Positions 23,363 to 32,359 of a DNA stretch of 64,000 nucleotides are shown here, piece after piece. The position numbers and the translations under genes are program-made. The notes under the pieces are model-generated. The model had not been told where the DNA came from. It did no database searches and worked only from the letters and a program-made list of their open reading frames with translations. Numbering within the stretch: the stretch's first letter is position 1; the number at the start of each line of letters is the position of its first letter. The stretch is from Rhodanobacter sp. DHG33 (GTDB lineage: Bacteria > Pseudomonadota > Gammaproteobacteria > Xanthomonadales > Rhodanobacteraceae), in contig NZ_JACYXM010000004.1 of the NCBI RefSeq assembly GCF_014843005.1, forward strand, positions 126,530 through 190,529. The letters run 5' to 3'.

Positions 23363-24349
23363 TTGAGCCTCCGGCGCTGGCGACAGCCCGCGCTGACGCG
23401 CGGGGCGCGGGTGCTCGTGCTGGCCTTGGTATTGGCACTGCACGTGCTGTTCGCGCTGATGCTGTGGTCTGCGATGCAGCCCAAGCCGCAAGATCTGGCG
23501 ACGGCGTCTGGCAAGGAGGACCAGATGCTGGTCGTGCGCCTGCTGGATGACGCCAGCACGCCGCACACCGCACCGCCGCCTGCGCCACCCACGTTGCCCG
23601 CCTTGGTATCGCCGCAACCGGCGGCGCCCCCGCGCGTTCGCCCCGTGTCGCACGAGAAGCCGCGGCGCGACGCCATGGTCGTGCAGAATCATGAAGCGCA
23701 CCCTGCGACGGCGGCCTCCGCAACCACGCCAGCCGCCAGCAGCGTGTTCGCCAAGGACGGCTCGATACGGCTGCCGCCCTCGCTGACCAACATCCCGGTG
23801 GCGACGAGCGCCGCGGCCAAACCGGCCAAGCCTGCGGACGATCGGCAGATCATGCAGCACGACAGCAACCACATGCACTACAAGCCCACTCGCTTCGAAA
23901 AGTATTTCCCGCCACCGAACGAGACCGCCGGTGGCGCGGTGGGTCGCCATATCGGCGATGCGATCCATGCGATCGCCAACAGCGTGTGCGACCCCACCAA
24001 GCGCAGCACGGCCACCAACCTGCTGTGCGGCGTGACTCCCCCGCCGCCCTCGCCCAAGGATCGCGACGAGCGCCTCAACCTGCCGCCGCCACCGCTGGCC
24101 GGCGATACGCACGCGATCAAGGCACCGCCGCTTGCGAGCTGCATTGCCGAATACAACGACGGCAAGCCGTTGTCGGATGGCTGCCCGATCAATACGCCCG
24201 ACCTGGCCTTCCAGGCCGAGATGCGCGTATGCATCGACCTGTTCCGCGCCGGCAAGCGCCTCAAGACCTGGTGTCCGGCGGATACGGCCAAGCGCGCGGC
24301 CGCCGAGTCGGCAGCGCCGGCGGCTGCCGCGAGCGCAAGTTCGCACTGA
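23363..24349 (+). CDS. Proline-rich inner-membrane-anchored periplasmic protein, start uncertain
   Basis: 328 residues from a TTG at 23363. One N-terminal membrane helix (VLVLALVLALHVLFALMLW, about 17-36) is followed by a long Pro/Ala-rich linker (residues 65-200), with PPPPSPKDRDERLNLPPPPL later, and a C-terminal segment with four cysteines (SCIAEYNDGK, GCPINTP, VCIDLFRAGKRLKTWC). The layout recalls TonB-like or cell-envelope spanning proteins but without a TonB C-terminal domain. The same frame is open and protein-like back to 23267, but no ATG or GTG is present there; a CTG at 23330 or an early frameshift after the ATG at 23263 are alternatives. Confidence 0.65.
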   Translation: MSLRRWRQPALTRGARVLVLALVLALHVLFALMLWSAMQPKPQDLATASGKEDQMLVVRLLDDASTPHTAPPPAPPTLPALVSPQPAAPPRVRPVSHEKPRRDAMVVQNHEAHPATAASATTPAASSVFAKDGSIRLPPSLTNIPVATSAAAKPAKPADDRQIMQHDSNHMHYKPTRFEKYFPPPNETAGGAVGRHIGDAIHAIANSVCDPTKRSTATNLLCGVTPPPPSPKDRDERLNLPPPPLAGDTHAIKAPPLASCIAEYNDGKPLSDGCPINTPDLAFQAEMRVCIDLFRAGKRLKTWCPADTAKRAAAESAAPAAAASASSH

Positions 24350-24409
24350 TGCACTTCCCTGCGTTTTCCATGCGGGAACCACGGCGCGTCTTGGCAGTCA
24401 TAGATACCC

Positions 24410-24511
24410 GTGTGAGATCAGGAAGGCTTGCAGCCGGGTAGCCGCAGGTCGGGGGTGCGGGCAGCAACCCTGTACCTGCGGCACCGGTTGCAAACCTTCC
24501 TGATTTCGCAC
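24410..24511 (+). ncRNA. Long intergenic RNA hairpin with wobble pairs
   Basis: Two arms of about 38-40 bases, GTGTGAGATCAGGAAGG... (24410-24449) and ACCTGCGGCACCGGTTGCAA... (24474-24511), are reverse complements except for a two-base bulge and four differences. Three of the four differences form G-U pairs if the plus strand is transcribed, while they would be A-C mismatches on the other strand. This favours a plus-strand RNA structure between two plus-strand genes. No T-run follows, so it is not a standard terminator. It could be a processing site, attenuator or dispersed repeat. Confidence 0.45.
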
Positions 24512-24554
24512 AGGGTCATGTCTCACTGGCTGCCAAAGCTCGGGGGGGGGAGAC

Positions 24555-25250
24555 ATGGCCACGGACAAGGAAGGCGAAGACGCCGGTGCGGCGGTGCATT
24601 ACGACGTGGCGGATTCTCCGACGCTCACGTTCGCTGCGTTGAACGCAAAGATCGACGCACTGCCCCAATTTCCAGAAACGCCCACGATCCTACCGATCAA
24701 CCCCAAATGGGGATTCATAGCTGCAGCCACCGGCGCACTGGTTGGCTTGCTCAGCGTCAAGTTGCTTCCGAGCAATGCAATCTACACATTCATTCTCGCC
24801 TCTATAGGCATACTCGTAGAGATTGTAGGCGTCGTTGTAGCCATCCTTTCCGATCTGCCAAAGAAGTGGCCGACATTCGCCAGGCAACGGCGCGAGTTCG
24901 CCGAGCAGCTGGATTTCGATCTGCCCCATCATATGGAGCTGGTCACGTGGTTGCGCACCTTCCCAGTCGACCAACGGAAGACATTGGGCGAGTTCGTCAC
25001 CTACCGGCATGCGCGCATGAAAGAGAAGCTCCCTCTATTCACCGGCAGCATCGAAAAGCTGGGTGCCCTACCCGTCCTTATCGCGCTCTATCTGCAGTTC
25101 AAGGATATGCATTGGCCGCCCCACCCCAGCTGGATAGAGATCGTCCTGATTTTTGCGCTGGTTTATGGCTACTACTCGAGCGTGCGGCTAATCAGCGAAA
25201 GGCTGCGGCTTCAGCTTTACGAGACTTTGCTCAGCAAGGCGCTTACATAG
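24555..25250 (+). CDS. Membrane protein of unknown function
   Basis: 231 residues. GGGGGAGA precedes the ATG. A hydrophilic N-terminus of about 48 residues is followed by two adjacent helices (WGFIAAATGALVGLLSVKLL and TFILASIGILVEIVGVVVAI, about 52-95), a charged domain (96-170) and two further hydrophobic stretches near the C-terminus (ALPVLIALYLQF and IEIVLIFALVYGYY). No known domain is recognised. It may be under the control of the long hairpin 45 bases upstream. Confidence 0.75.
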   Translation: MATDKEGEDAGAAVHYDVADSPTLTFAALNAKIDALPQFPETPTILPINPKWGFIAAATGALVGLLSVKLLPSNAIYTFILASIGILVEIVGVVVAILSDLPKKWPTFARQRREFAEQLDFDLPHHMELVTWLRTFPVDQRKTLGEFVTYRHARMKEKLPLFTGSIEKLGALPVLIALYLQFKDMHWPPHPSWIEIVLIFALVYGYYSSVRLISERLRLQLYETLLSKALT

Positions 25251-25323
25251 GCGGCCCGACGAGGCTTGGGCCACCAAGGAAGCCGGGGCGGTGAGCGGGA
25301 GACGGCCTGCCCTCCTCAAACTC

Positions 25324-25421
25324 TTCAAAAGACTGCCCCGCCTCTTGTTTTGTTTAATTCCCTCCCGCCCCTATACCCGCTGTTCAAAAAGCCTCGTTGC
25401 CCCCTGTTCTGTTTAATCCCC
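25324..25421 (+). repeat. Imperfect 59-bp-spaced direct repeat
   Basis: Two 39-bp segments, starting TTCAAAAGACTGCCCC at 25324 and TTCAAAAAGCCTCGTTGCCCC at 25383, each end in a TGTT(T/C)TGTTTAATYCCC block. They lie in a pyrimidine-rich 275-bp gap before the GST gene. Origin unknown. Confidence 0.55.
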
Positions 25422-25525
25422 CTACCGCAGGGCAGCAGACGAACAGCCCATGTCGATTTCCGAAGGCCCCGTTCGTCTTCCTGTCACAGGGCCGATAGGG
25501 CCGAACCACAGGAGGATGGCTGACG

Positions 25526-26170
25526 ATGATCACGGTCTATGGCGAAGGTAGAGGCTTTCGGGTCATCTGGCTGCTGGAAGAGATGGGGCTAGCGCACCGG
25601 TTGAGGCCGGTGGACCTCATAGCCGGCGTCGAGAAAGACCCGGAGTTCCTGGCGATCAACCCTGCCGGTTTCATCCCCGCGATCCGGGACGGCGACGTCA
25701 CCATGGTCGAGTCCATCGCGATCATGGAGTATCTGATGGCCCGCTACGGGCCCACGCCGCTGGCGCCCGCCCCGCACGACCCTGCGTTCCCCGCCTACCA
25801 GCAGTTCCTCCACCTTGGCGAAGCCGGCCTCGCGGCCTCCATCTACTTCGTCGTGGGTGCACGCAATTTTGCGCCGGAGTCCGAACGGCAGAACTGGAGT
25901 GCCGACCAAGCCATGGACGTCTTCCAGACCCGGCTCGGTCTGGTGACGCGACAGGTGGCACGCACGCCCTATCTCGCCGGCGAGCGGTTCACGGCCGCCG
26001 ACATTTCGGTCACCTACGCGCTGGAACTGGCGCAGCACGGCGCCGGTGTCGTCCTTGGCGAAATAGAGCGATCCTATATGGCTCGCACCACCGCGCGCGA
26101 AGGCTACCGGCGCGCCATGGAAACCTGCCAATCCAGAAAGGCATGGTTTGCCAGAACACCTGTTCCATGA
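25526..26170 (+). CDS. Glutathione S-transferase
   Basis: 214 residues. AGGAGG lies ten bases before the ATG. The N-domain MITVYGEGRGFRVIWLLEEMGL and FLAINPAGFIPAIRDGDVTMVESIAIMEYL has the glutathione-binding ES dipeptide in its usual place, and the C-domain carries PYLAGERFTAADISVTYALELA with the N-capping box of GSTs. A second GST (18759-19427) is only distantly similar. Likely detoxification of electrophiles or glutathione-dependent catabolism; substrate unknown. Confidence 0.93.
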   Translation: MITVYGEGRGFRVIWLLEEMGLAHRLRPVDLIAGVEKDPEFLAINPAGFIPAIRDGDVTMVESIAIMEYLMARYGPTPLAPAPHDPAFPAYQQFLHLGEAGLAASIYFVVGARNFAPESERQNWSADQAMDVFQTRLGLVTRQVARTPYLAGERFTAADISVTYALELAQHGAGVVLGEIERSYMARTTAREGYRRAMETCQSRKAWFARTPVP

Positions 26171-26267
26171 CTCCGCTTCTTCAGTCCCGACACGCCGTTT
26201 CGAGTACCAGGCCAAGCCGTGAACGTGACTCCGTTCGGGAGTCGAACCTTGCGATGAGGTGAGTGCG

Positions 26268-27113
26268 ATGCTGAGCTGGCAAGTAGGTCGCGTGAAGATC
26301 ACCCGCGTTGTCGAGATGGATCTGCCGGTGCCGGCCGCGTGCTTGCCGCAGGCCACGGCGGCAGAGCTGCGCAAGTTGCCGTGGCTGTATCCGCATTTCG
26401 TCAGCGAGGACGACAGCACGCTGCATCTCAGCGTCCATGCGCTGCTGGTCGAGGCACCCGGGCTGAAGCTGGTCGTCGATACCTGCGTCGGCAACGACCG
26501 GCCGCGCGAGATCACCGGCGACGAGCCGCTGTCGACGCCGTTTCTGCAACACCTGGCCGAGGCAGGCTGGTCGCGCGAAGGCGTCGATGCCGTGGTATGC
26601 ACGCACCTGCACGTCGACCACGTGGGCTGGAACACGATGCTGGAGAACGGCCAGTGGGTGCCCACCTTCCCGAAGGCGCGCTACCTCATCGGCCGGCAGG
26701 AATACGACTACTGGCGCAACCACGACGACGAAGAGCAGCAGGCGATGATGGGCGACAGCATCCAGCCGGTCTTCGATGCCGGGCTCGTGCAACTGGTGGA
26801 GCTGGACCATGGGATATCGCCGGAGATCCGGCTCGTGCCTTCCCTCGGCCACACGCCGGGGCACGTCAGCGTGATGATCGAATCCGAGGGCGCGCGTGCG
26901 GTGATCACCGGCGACATGACCCACCACCCTTGCCAGCTGGGGCATCCGGACTGGCGGTTCGGCGACAGCGACCCGGAAGCGGCCATTCACACCCGCTGGC
27001 GCCTCTTCGCCGAATGGGCCGACCAGCCCGTGCTGGTCATCGGCACCCATTTCGCTGCCCCAACCGCTGGCCGCGTGGTTCGCGATGGCGCAGCTTTCCG
27101 GTTTGTGGTGTAA
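26268..27113 (+). CDS. MBL-fold metallo-hydrolase
   Basis: 281 residues. The ATG at 26268 follows AGGTGAG; an in-frame GTG at 26259 is an alternative. The zinc-binding motif HLHVDH is at residues 113-118, with further ligands in LGHTPGHVSV (His), ITGDMTHH (Asp) and IGTHF (His). The order fits the AHL-lactonase/hydrolase branch of the metallo-beta-lactamase superfamily. No signal peptide. The substrate could be a lactone or ester; quorum-quenching activity is possible but not shown by sequence. Confidence 0.92.
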   Translation: MLSWQVGRVKITRVVEMDLPVPAACLPQATAAELRKLPWLYPHFVSEDDSTLHLSVHALLVEAPGLKLVVDTCVGNDRPREITGDEPLSTPFLQHLAEAGWSREGVDAVVCTHLHVDHVGWNTMLENGQWVPTFPKARYLIGRQEYDYWRNHDDEEQQAMMGDSIQPVFDAGLVQLVELDHGISPEIRLVPSLGHTPGHVSVMIESEGARAVITGDMTHHPCQLGHPDWRFGDSDPEAAIHTRWRLFAEWADQPVLVIGTHFAAPTAGRVVRDGAAFRFVV

Positions 27114-27345
27114 GGGCGGGATCACCGCTCCGTGCGGGTGGCCGTCAACAGGGGAGCAACGCATGGGGGCGGAACAAGGCACCAGGCAAAGGGCACGAGA
27201 CCCCTGAACCTGCCCCTGTTACGGCGGTTTAATGGCCGCCACCCCCTGCTGCTCTTGCTCCAAGCCCCAGCCGTCATCAAAAATTGTCATGGCCGCCTTT
27301 CCCCGGTTTGATCACCGCATACCCAACGACTCGAGGATTCCACCC

Positions 27346-28203
27346 ATGTCACGCTCCCCTTTTCTCCGCAGCACCGCCCTAAGCGTGGGCCTCGGCATGG
27401 CCGCTGCCTGCATGGCGCTGCCGGCCTTTGCCGCCACGCCGGACACGGTGACCTTTCCGGCAAACAGCGTCTGGGCGCAGGAAATCGGCAAACTCGACCA
27501 TGACGGCAGCTCGTACGATTACGCGGTGGCGGTCGCGACGGGCAAGACCTTGCAGATCAAGCTCATCAGCAACAACGCGAACGCGTATTTCAAGGTGACC
27601 GACCAGGGCAGCAGCCAGGAAATGGTCGACTCCCATAAGACGGGTGCCTCCAACTGGTCGACGCCCATTGCGGCGGCCGGCACGTACACGATCCAGGTCT
27701 ACCTGGACCCTGATGCGGTAAAGCGCGAGGAGACCGCGAAATACGCGCTGCAGATCGGGGAATACGGCGCTGAAGACCTGCGCCCCCCGACGACCGCCGT
27801 GACCTTCCAGCCCAACAAGCCCTGGGCGGAACAGGACGGTAGCCTGGCGGCCGGCGCCGCCGCACACGACTTCACCGTTTCCATTGCGGCGGGCATGACG
27901 GTCTCGGTCAATCTCGTCTCGAAGAATCCGCAGGTGCATTTCAAGGTGCAGGACGCGACGCCGAAGCAGTTGGTCGACAGCAGCACGACCGGCTCGAACA
28001 CCTGGTCCGCGCCAGCGTCGACCGCGGCGACGACCTATACGATTGAGGTGTACGCCGACCCCACGGCGCTGCCGTCCGGGCAACAGGCACCGTTCGCCCT
28101 GCAGGTCGGTCAATTCCCCGCAGGCGCACAGCCTGCCGGCGCGACCACGGCCGCGCCGCCCGCGGCGGCAGGCTCGGCCGTGCAGCCTTCGGCCTCCAAA
28201 TAA
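27346..28203 (+). CDS. Exported protein with two tandem pre-peptidase-like domains
   Basis: 285 residues. ATG 27346 has GAGGA upstream. Residues 1-29 form a signal peptide ending ALPAFA. The mature protein is an internal duplication of about 105 residues: VTFPANSVWAQEIGKLDHDG...KYALQIGEYG and VTFQPNKPWAEQDGSLAAGA...PFALQVGQFP, each with a GASNWSTP or GSNTWSAP motif followed by TYTIQVYLDP or TYTIEVYADP, resembling bacterial pre-peptidase C-terminal (PPC) beta-sandwich domains. The C-terminus is Ala/Pro-rich. It is probably a secreted or surface adhesion/binding protein. Confidence 0.82.
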   Translation: MSRSPFLRSTALSVGLGMAAACMALPAFAATPDTVTFPANSVWAQEIGKLDHDGSSYDYAVAVATGKTLQIKLISNNANAYFKVTDQGSSQEMVDSHKTGASNWSTPIAAAGTYTIQVYLDPDAVKREETAKYALQIGEYGAEDLRPPTTAVTFQPNKPWAEQDGSLAAGAAAHDFTVSIAAGMTVSVNLVSKNPQVHFKVQDATPKQLVDSSTTGSNTWSAPASTAATTYTIEVYADPTALPSGQQAPFALQVGQFPAGAQPAGATTAAPPAAAGSAVQPSASK

Positions 28204-28533
28204 GCGACAGCACCCGCCGCCAGTCGGGATCAAAACGGGCCAGGATCACTTCCGGCGGCAAACCGGGAGCCCTGGCTCAACTCGCTAGCCGGTGGATGGA
28301 GCTGCTGCCATCACGGCGACAATAGGGACGGGGTCATCAAGCGCTTTTGATGGCCCCGTCCCTTTTTCAGTTCGGTGCACCCATGCGTGTGCCCTTCGGT
28401 CCCAAAGAGGACTCGGGGAATCAAGAAACCCAATTGTCGTACTATTATCGCTCCGTCGATAAGCGCTTCATGGCGATGACAGGCGCTCTCCTCACGCGCC
28501 GCAGAATCGTCAGATTCAGCACGGAGACCCTGC
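28204..28533. other. Intergenic region with terminator
   Basis: Holds the terminator at 28324-28367 and the presumed promoter of the GH127 gene. A 54-codon frame starting at 28383 overlaps the next gene's start and is not supported. Confidence 0.5.
28324..28367 (+). terminator. Rho-independent terminator
   Basis: A 17-bp stem with one mismatch (AGGGACGGGGTCATCAA with TTGATGGCCCCGTCCCT), short loop, then five T residues. It ends the transcript of the duplicated-domain exported protein gene, 120 bp after its stop. Confidence 0.9.
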
Positions 28534-30615
28534 ATGACCCAGCGTGATCCGCTACAAGGCAGACGCGATTTTCTGCGCGCATCGGGCGCACTGGGGCTGG
28601 CGGCGATGCTGCCCGGCGCCGTGCGTGCGGCGAGCTCCACACCCGGCCTGGCACCGCAGGCTAATGCCGGCGTCGCTGCGGGTGCGCCCTTACCCTCACG
28701 CGCGCCGCTGGCGCAGCAACCTTTCCGTCGATTGCCCGCCGGTGCCATCAAGCCTGCCGGCTGGTTGCGTCGCCAGCTCGAAATTCAGGCGTCCGGGCTC
28801 GGCGGCCACCTGGACGAAACCTGGGCCGACGTGGGCCCCAACAGCGGCTGGCTGGGCGGCACCGGCGAATCCTGGGAACGCGGACCCTACTTCCTCGACG
28901 GCTTGCTGCCGCTGGCCTGGCAGTTGGATTCGCCCGTGCTCAAGGCGAAAGCGCAGAAGTTCATCGACTGGACGCTGGAGCATCCGTGGCCCAACGGCAT
29001 GTTCGGCCCGCGCAGCAACGACGACTGGTGGCCGCGCATGGTCATGCTCAAGGTGCTCACGCAGTACCACGAGCTCACCGGCGATGCGCGGGTGATACCG
29101 CTGATGACGAACTACTTCGCCTACCAGCTGGGCGCGCTGCCGCAGCGGCCGCTGCGCGACTGGGGCCGCTCGCGCTGGCAGGACGAACTGCTCTCCGTGC
29201 TGTGGCTCTACGACCGCACCGGCGATGCGCGCCTGCTGCAACTGGCAAACCTGCTGCACCAACAGGGCTTCGACTGGCAGGGCATGTTCGCCGACTTCCG
29301 CTTCAAGGAAAAAGTCGATGTGGCCGCGCTCGAAGCCAAGGGCGGCGACGCGGTCTTCATGAAAGACCTCGGCCAGCGCGTGCATGGCGTCAACATCGGC
29401 ATGTCGATCAAGTCTTCGCCCGTGTGGTCGCTGGTCTCGGGCAGCGCGCAGGATCGCGAAGCCGTGCATCACCAACTGGCAATGCTCGACACCTACCACG
29501 GCATGCCGAACGGCATGTTCTCGGCCGACGAGCACCTCGCCGGCCGCAACCCATCGCAGGGCACCGAACTGTGCACGGTGGTGGAGACGATGTTTTCGCT
29601 GGAAGTGGCGCTGGCCATCACCGGCGACGCGGCCCTGGCTGACCGGCTGGAGACGATTGCCTACAACGCACTGCCCGGCACCTTCACCGACGACATGTGG
29701 GCGCATCAGTACGACCAGGAATCCAACCAGGTGGAATGCAGCCTGCATCGGCGCCCGTGGACCAGCAACGGCCCGGAGGCCAACCTGTTCGGGCTGGAGC
29801 CGCACTTCGGCTGCTGCACCGCCAACTTCCACCAGGGCTGGCCCAAGCTCACCGCCAGCCTGTGGATGGCAACGGCGGACGGCGGCATCGCTGCGATGGT
29901 CTATGCGCCCTGCACCGTGCAGACCGCCGTGCAGAGCGTGCCACTGCGCATCGAGCAGAACACCGACTACCCGTTCCGCTCGCGTGTGGAAATCACCCTG
30001 CATCCGGCGCAAGCCACCGCCTTCGCGCTGAAGCTGCGCATCCCGGGTTGGGCCACCGCATCGACCCTGACCGTGAATGGCCATGCGCAAGCAACAGAGC
30101 AAGCCGGGCGTTTCGTCACGCTGCACCGCGCGTGGCAGCCGGGCGACACGATCGCGCTGACGTTTGCGAGCAAGCCGACAACGGTGCCGGGCTTCAACGA
30201 CTCGGTCAGCGTGCGCGACGGTGCGCTGGTGTTCGCGCTGCCCATCGCGGAGTCGTGGATCAAGTGGCGCCAGCGCGGGCTGACCGCCGACTGGCAGGTG
30301 TATCCAGCCTCGCGCTGGAACATGGGCCTGCCGGAAAACGCGAGCTTCCACCGAACCGAGCAACCGGTCGGCGCCATACCGTTCTCGCGCCACCAACCGC
30401 CGGTGACGCTCAGCGTGCAAGGTCGCGCAGTGGCCAGTTGGAAAGCCGAAGAAGGTGCTGCCGATCCGGTGCCGCGACGCCCTCAGGCCGATGCGGCCGA
30501 CACGCCGGAGATGCTCACCCTGTTGCCCTATGCCGCGCCCAAGCTCCGTATCACCGCCTTCCCGCTGCTAGCGCCGGGCAGCGACGAGCATCCCAAGGAT
30601 GACCATGTGAGCTGA
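28534..30615 (+). CDS. Beta-L-arabinofuranosidase-type glycoside hydrolase (GH127/DUF1680), Tat-exported
   Basis: 693 residues. The N-terminus has a twin-arginine signal (GRRDFLRASGALGLAAMLPG), so the folded enzyme is exported. The (alpha/alpha)6 barrel carries the GH127 zinc site: Glu345 and Cys347 in GTELCTVVE and the adjacent pair Cys427-Cys428 in HFGCCTANFHQGWPKL, matching the E, C and CC zinc-binding/nucleophile residues known for HypBA1. The C-terminal beta domains follow from about 460. It probably removes arabinofuranosyl or related sugars from plant-derived glycans or glycoproteins. The substrate is uncertain because GH127 relatives vary. Confidence 0.9.
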   Translation: MTQRDPLQGRRDFLRASGALGLAAMLPGAVRAASSTPGLAPQANAGVAAGAPLPSRAPLAQQPFRRLPAGAIKPAGWLRRQLEIQASGLGGHLDETWADVGPNSGWLGGTGESWERGPYFLDGLLPLAWQLDSPVLKAKAQKFIDWTLEHPWPNGMFGPRSNDDWWPRMVMLKVLTQYHELTGDARVIPLMTNYFAYQLGALPQRPLRDWGRSRWQDELLSVLWLYDRTGDARLLQLANLLHQQGFDWQGMFADFRFKEKVDVAALEAKGGDAVFMKDLGQRVHGVNIGMSIKSSPVWSLVSGSAQDREAVHHQLAMLDTYHGMPNGMFSADEHLAGRNPSQGTELCTVVETMFSLEVALAITGDAALADRLETIAYNALPGTFTDDMWAHQYDQESNQVECSLHRRPWTSNGPEANLFGLEPHFGCCTANFHQGWPKLTASLWMATADGGIAAMVYAPCTVQTAVQSVPLRIEQNTDYPFRSRVEITLHPAQATAFALKLRIPGWATASTLTVNGHAQATEQAGRFVTLHRAWQPGDTIALTFASKPTTVPGFNDSVSVRDGALVFALPIAESWIKWRQRGLTADWQVYPASRWNMGLPENASFHRTEQPVGAIPFSRHQPPVTLSVQGRAVASWKAEEGAADPVPRRPQADAADTPEMLTLLPYAAPKLRITAFPLLAPGSDEHPKDDHVS

Positions 30616-30878
30616 GGCATGCAGCGGCGTCTCAGGTTCAAGAACTTCCCATCGCGTCCGCAAGCCCAAATGCGCTTGCCTGTGTCAGCGAGTATTTGCC
30701 TGCTTCCTCCTGCGGGCGACCCACGGGCTTTTTCGCTCTAGGACGAAGGATGCGTGCGCATTGGCTTCATAAGCATCGCGCGTGCTGCTTTTAATCAGGT
30801 GACGCCGCCTTTCACTAGCGAGTGACGCCACCCACACATGGAAGCGTCGATCCTGCTTTTTTTGAGCAGGAGAATGCT

Positions 30879-31454
30879 ATGTCCTCGACCAACTTGGCGC
30901 GTTGTTGGATCGCGATCCTTGCTACAGACGGATTCGAACATTCCGAACTGACGGAACCAAAACGACTGCTGGAGCAGGCAGGAGCGCAGACAAGCGTAGT
31001 CGCACCTGGCAACGCGAATGAGATCCGTGGGTGGCGCGACGGAAACTGGTACGGCCGCGTGCCAGTGGATGTGGTGCTGGGGAGCGAGAAAGACCCCGAA
31101 CTCATAAATACCATGATGGATCGCTATGACGCACTGGTGTTGCCTGGTGGCGTGATGAATCCCGACAGGCTGCGGCTCGAGCCGAACGTCATCGCTTTGA
31201 TCAAGGCATTTGGCAACACCCGCAAACCGATCGCGGCGATCTGCCACGGCCCCTGGACACTGATCGATGCAGGCTTGGTCCGCGGGCACAAGGTGACTTC
31301 GTGGCCATCGCTGCGCGCGGATCTGGAAAACGCAGGCGCGCAGTGGCAGGACACCGAAGTGGTCCGCGATGGCCAGTTGATAACCAGCCGCAAACCAGCG
31401 GATATCCCGGCGTTCACCGATGCCGTCATCGGCGCGCTTGCCAAGGCAGCCTAG
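30879..31454 (+). CDS. DJ-1/PfpI family protein (YhbO-like)
   Basis: 191 residues. ATG 30879 follows AGGAGA; the frame is open upstream, but that ATG fits the family. The Glu20 in TDGFEHSEL and the nucleophilic Cys122 in AAICHGPW form the catalytic elbow of PfpI/YhbO enzymes. The third family block TSWPSLRADLENAGAQW is intact. Such proteins are described as proteases or as glyoxal/methylglyoxal deglycases in stress defence; the sequence cannot decide. Cytosolic, single gene. Confidence 0.93.
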   Translation: MSSTNLARCWIAILATDGFEHSELTEPKRLLEQAGAQTSVVAPGNANEIRGWRDGNWYGRVPVDVVLGSEKDPELINTMMDRYDALVLPGGVMNPDRLRLEPNVIALIKAFGNTRKPIAAICHGPWTLIDAGLVRGHKVTSWPSLRADLENAGAQWQDTEVVRDGQLITSRKPADIPAFTDAVIGALAKAA

Positions 31455-31522
31455 GTCTTCAGGCCTGCTATCTCTTCAAAGCCAACTCAAGCCTCAGGCA
31501 TGGCGATGCCATTTGTTCAACA

Positions 31523-32359
31523 TCAGAAGCGTGCACGCAGATAGAGCGCAGGGCCGTCGGACTGCAGATCCAGCTTGGCGGTGGCGTTCTGGTAGCGCTT
31601 GTTCAAGTACAGGTGGGATGCCGAGTATTCCAGCGCCAGGCCAAGGTGCTGCCACGGGAACCATTCGACGCCGAGCGCGCCATTCCAGATGTGTCCGCTG
31701 AGATCGCCGCCGTTCTTCTTCACGCCGGACACGTCGGCATACATGCGCCACTGGTCGTTGAACGCATGGCGCCAGCCCAGCGAGAGCATCGGCGCCCATT
31801 CGCTCTTGTCGTAGCCCGCCGAGGCCGAGCCGCTCAGGTCGCCAAGGTACGCCGAGCCGTTCACCCTGAAATCCACCTTGTAGTAGGCCGCGCCCACGCC
31901 CAGGCCGAACACGTCGTTCTGGTGGCCGAACCACCACTTGTACGACGCCGAACCGAAGTCGTAATCGGCGATGCCCTTGAGGTGTGCGCCCACGTCCGTA
32001 TTCAGCACAGGGATGGGCTCGTTGTAATCGGCAGTGCGGCTGCGGTGGATCTGGTAATAGTCGAACGAAAAGCCCTGGCTGTCGCCGAGCAGGAAATCCG
32101 CACGTATGCGCGGGTCCAGGCTGCGCTTCTTCAGCCCCAGGTCGTTCTCGAAGTTGAGCTTGCCTTCGAGACCCGTGAACGCATTGCGCCCCTGGGCCGT
32201 GAGCGTGGTGTCGTTGTTGGAGTAGTAACCGCCCAGCCACAGACTGACGCGATCGAGTGCGGGAGACTGCTGGGCCGATGCGGCAGTGGATGCCACACCG
32301 AGCGCCACGGCCGTGGCCAGCAGGGAGAAAGTGCGTGCGTTGTGTTGGGGAAGCGCCAC
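31523..32359 (-). CDS. Outer-membrane beta-barrel protein
   Basis: 278 residues from a GTG at 32359 with AGAGGA upstream; a longer frame runs to 32464 but lacks a ribosome-binding site. Residues 8-30 form a signal peptide (LLATAVALGVASTAASAQQ). The rest is alternating hydrophobic/polar strands with many aromatic residues (VSLWLGGYYSNNDTTL, YKWWFGHQNDVFGLGVGAAYYKV, HLGLALEYSASHLYL), and the C-terminus ends in phenylalanine (ALYLRARF), the usual outer-membrane insertion signal. A small to medium porin or OmpW/OprG-like barrel is likely. Confidence 0.8.
   Translation of the reverse strand: MALPQHNARTFSLLATAVALGVASTAASAQQSPALDRVSLWLGGYYSNNDTTLTAQGRNAFTGLEGKLNFENDLGLKKRSLDPRIRADFLLGDSQGFSFDYYQIHRSRTADYNEPIPVLNTDVGAHLKGIADYDFGSASYKWWFGHQNDVFGLGVGAAYYKVDFRVNGSAYLGDLSGSASAGYDKSEWAPMLSLGWRHAFNDQWRMYADVSGVKKNGGDLSGHIWNGALGVEWFPWQHLGLALEYSASHLYLNKRYQNATAKLDLQSDGPALYLRARF

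Noticed and set aside
23129-24382. 417-codon minus-strand frame opposite the proline-rich protein
   Set aside because: Arg/Gly/His-rich artefact; the plus strand shows a membrane helix, a proline-rich linker and spaced cysteines.
28383-28547. 54-codon frame before the GH127 gene
   Set aside because: It overlaps the start of the GH127 gene, lacks a ribosome-binding site and matches no family.
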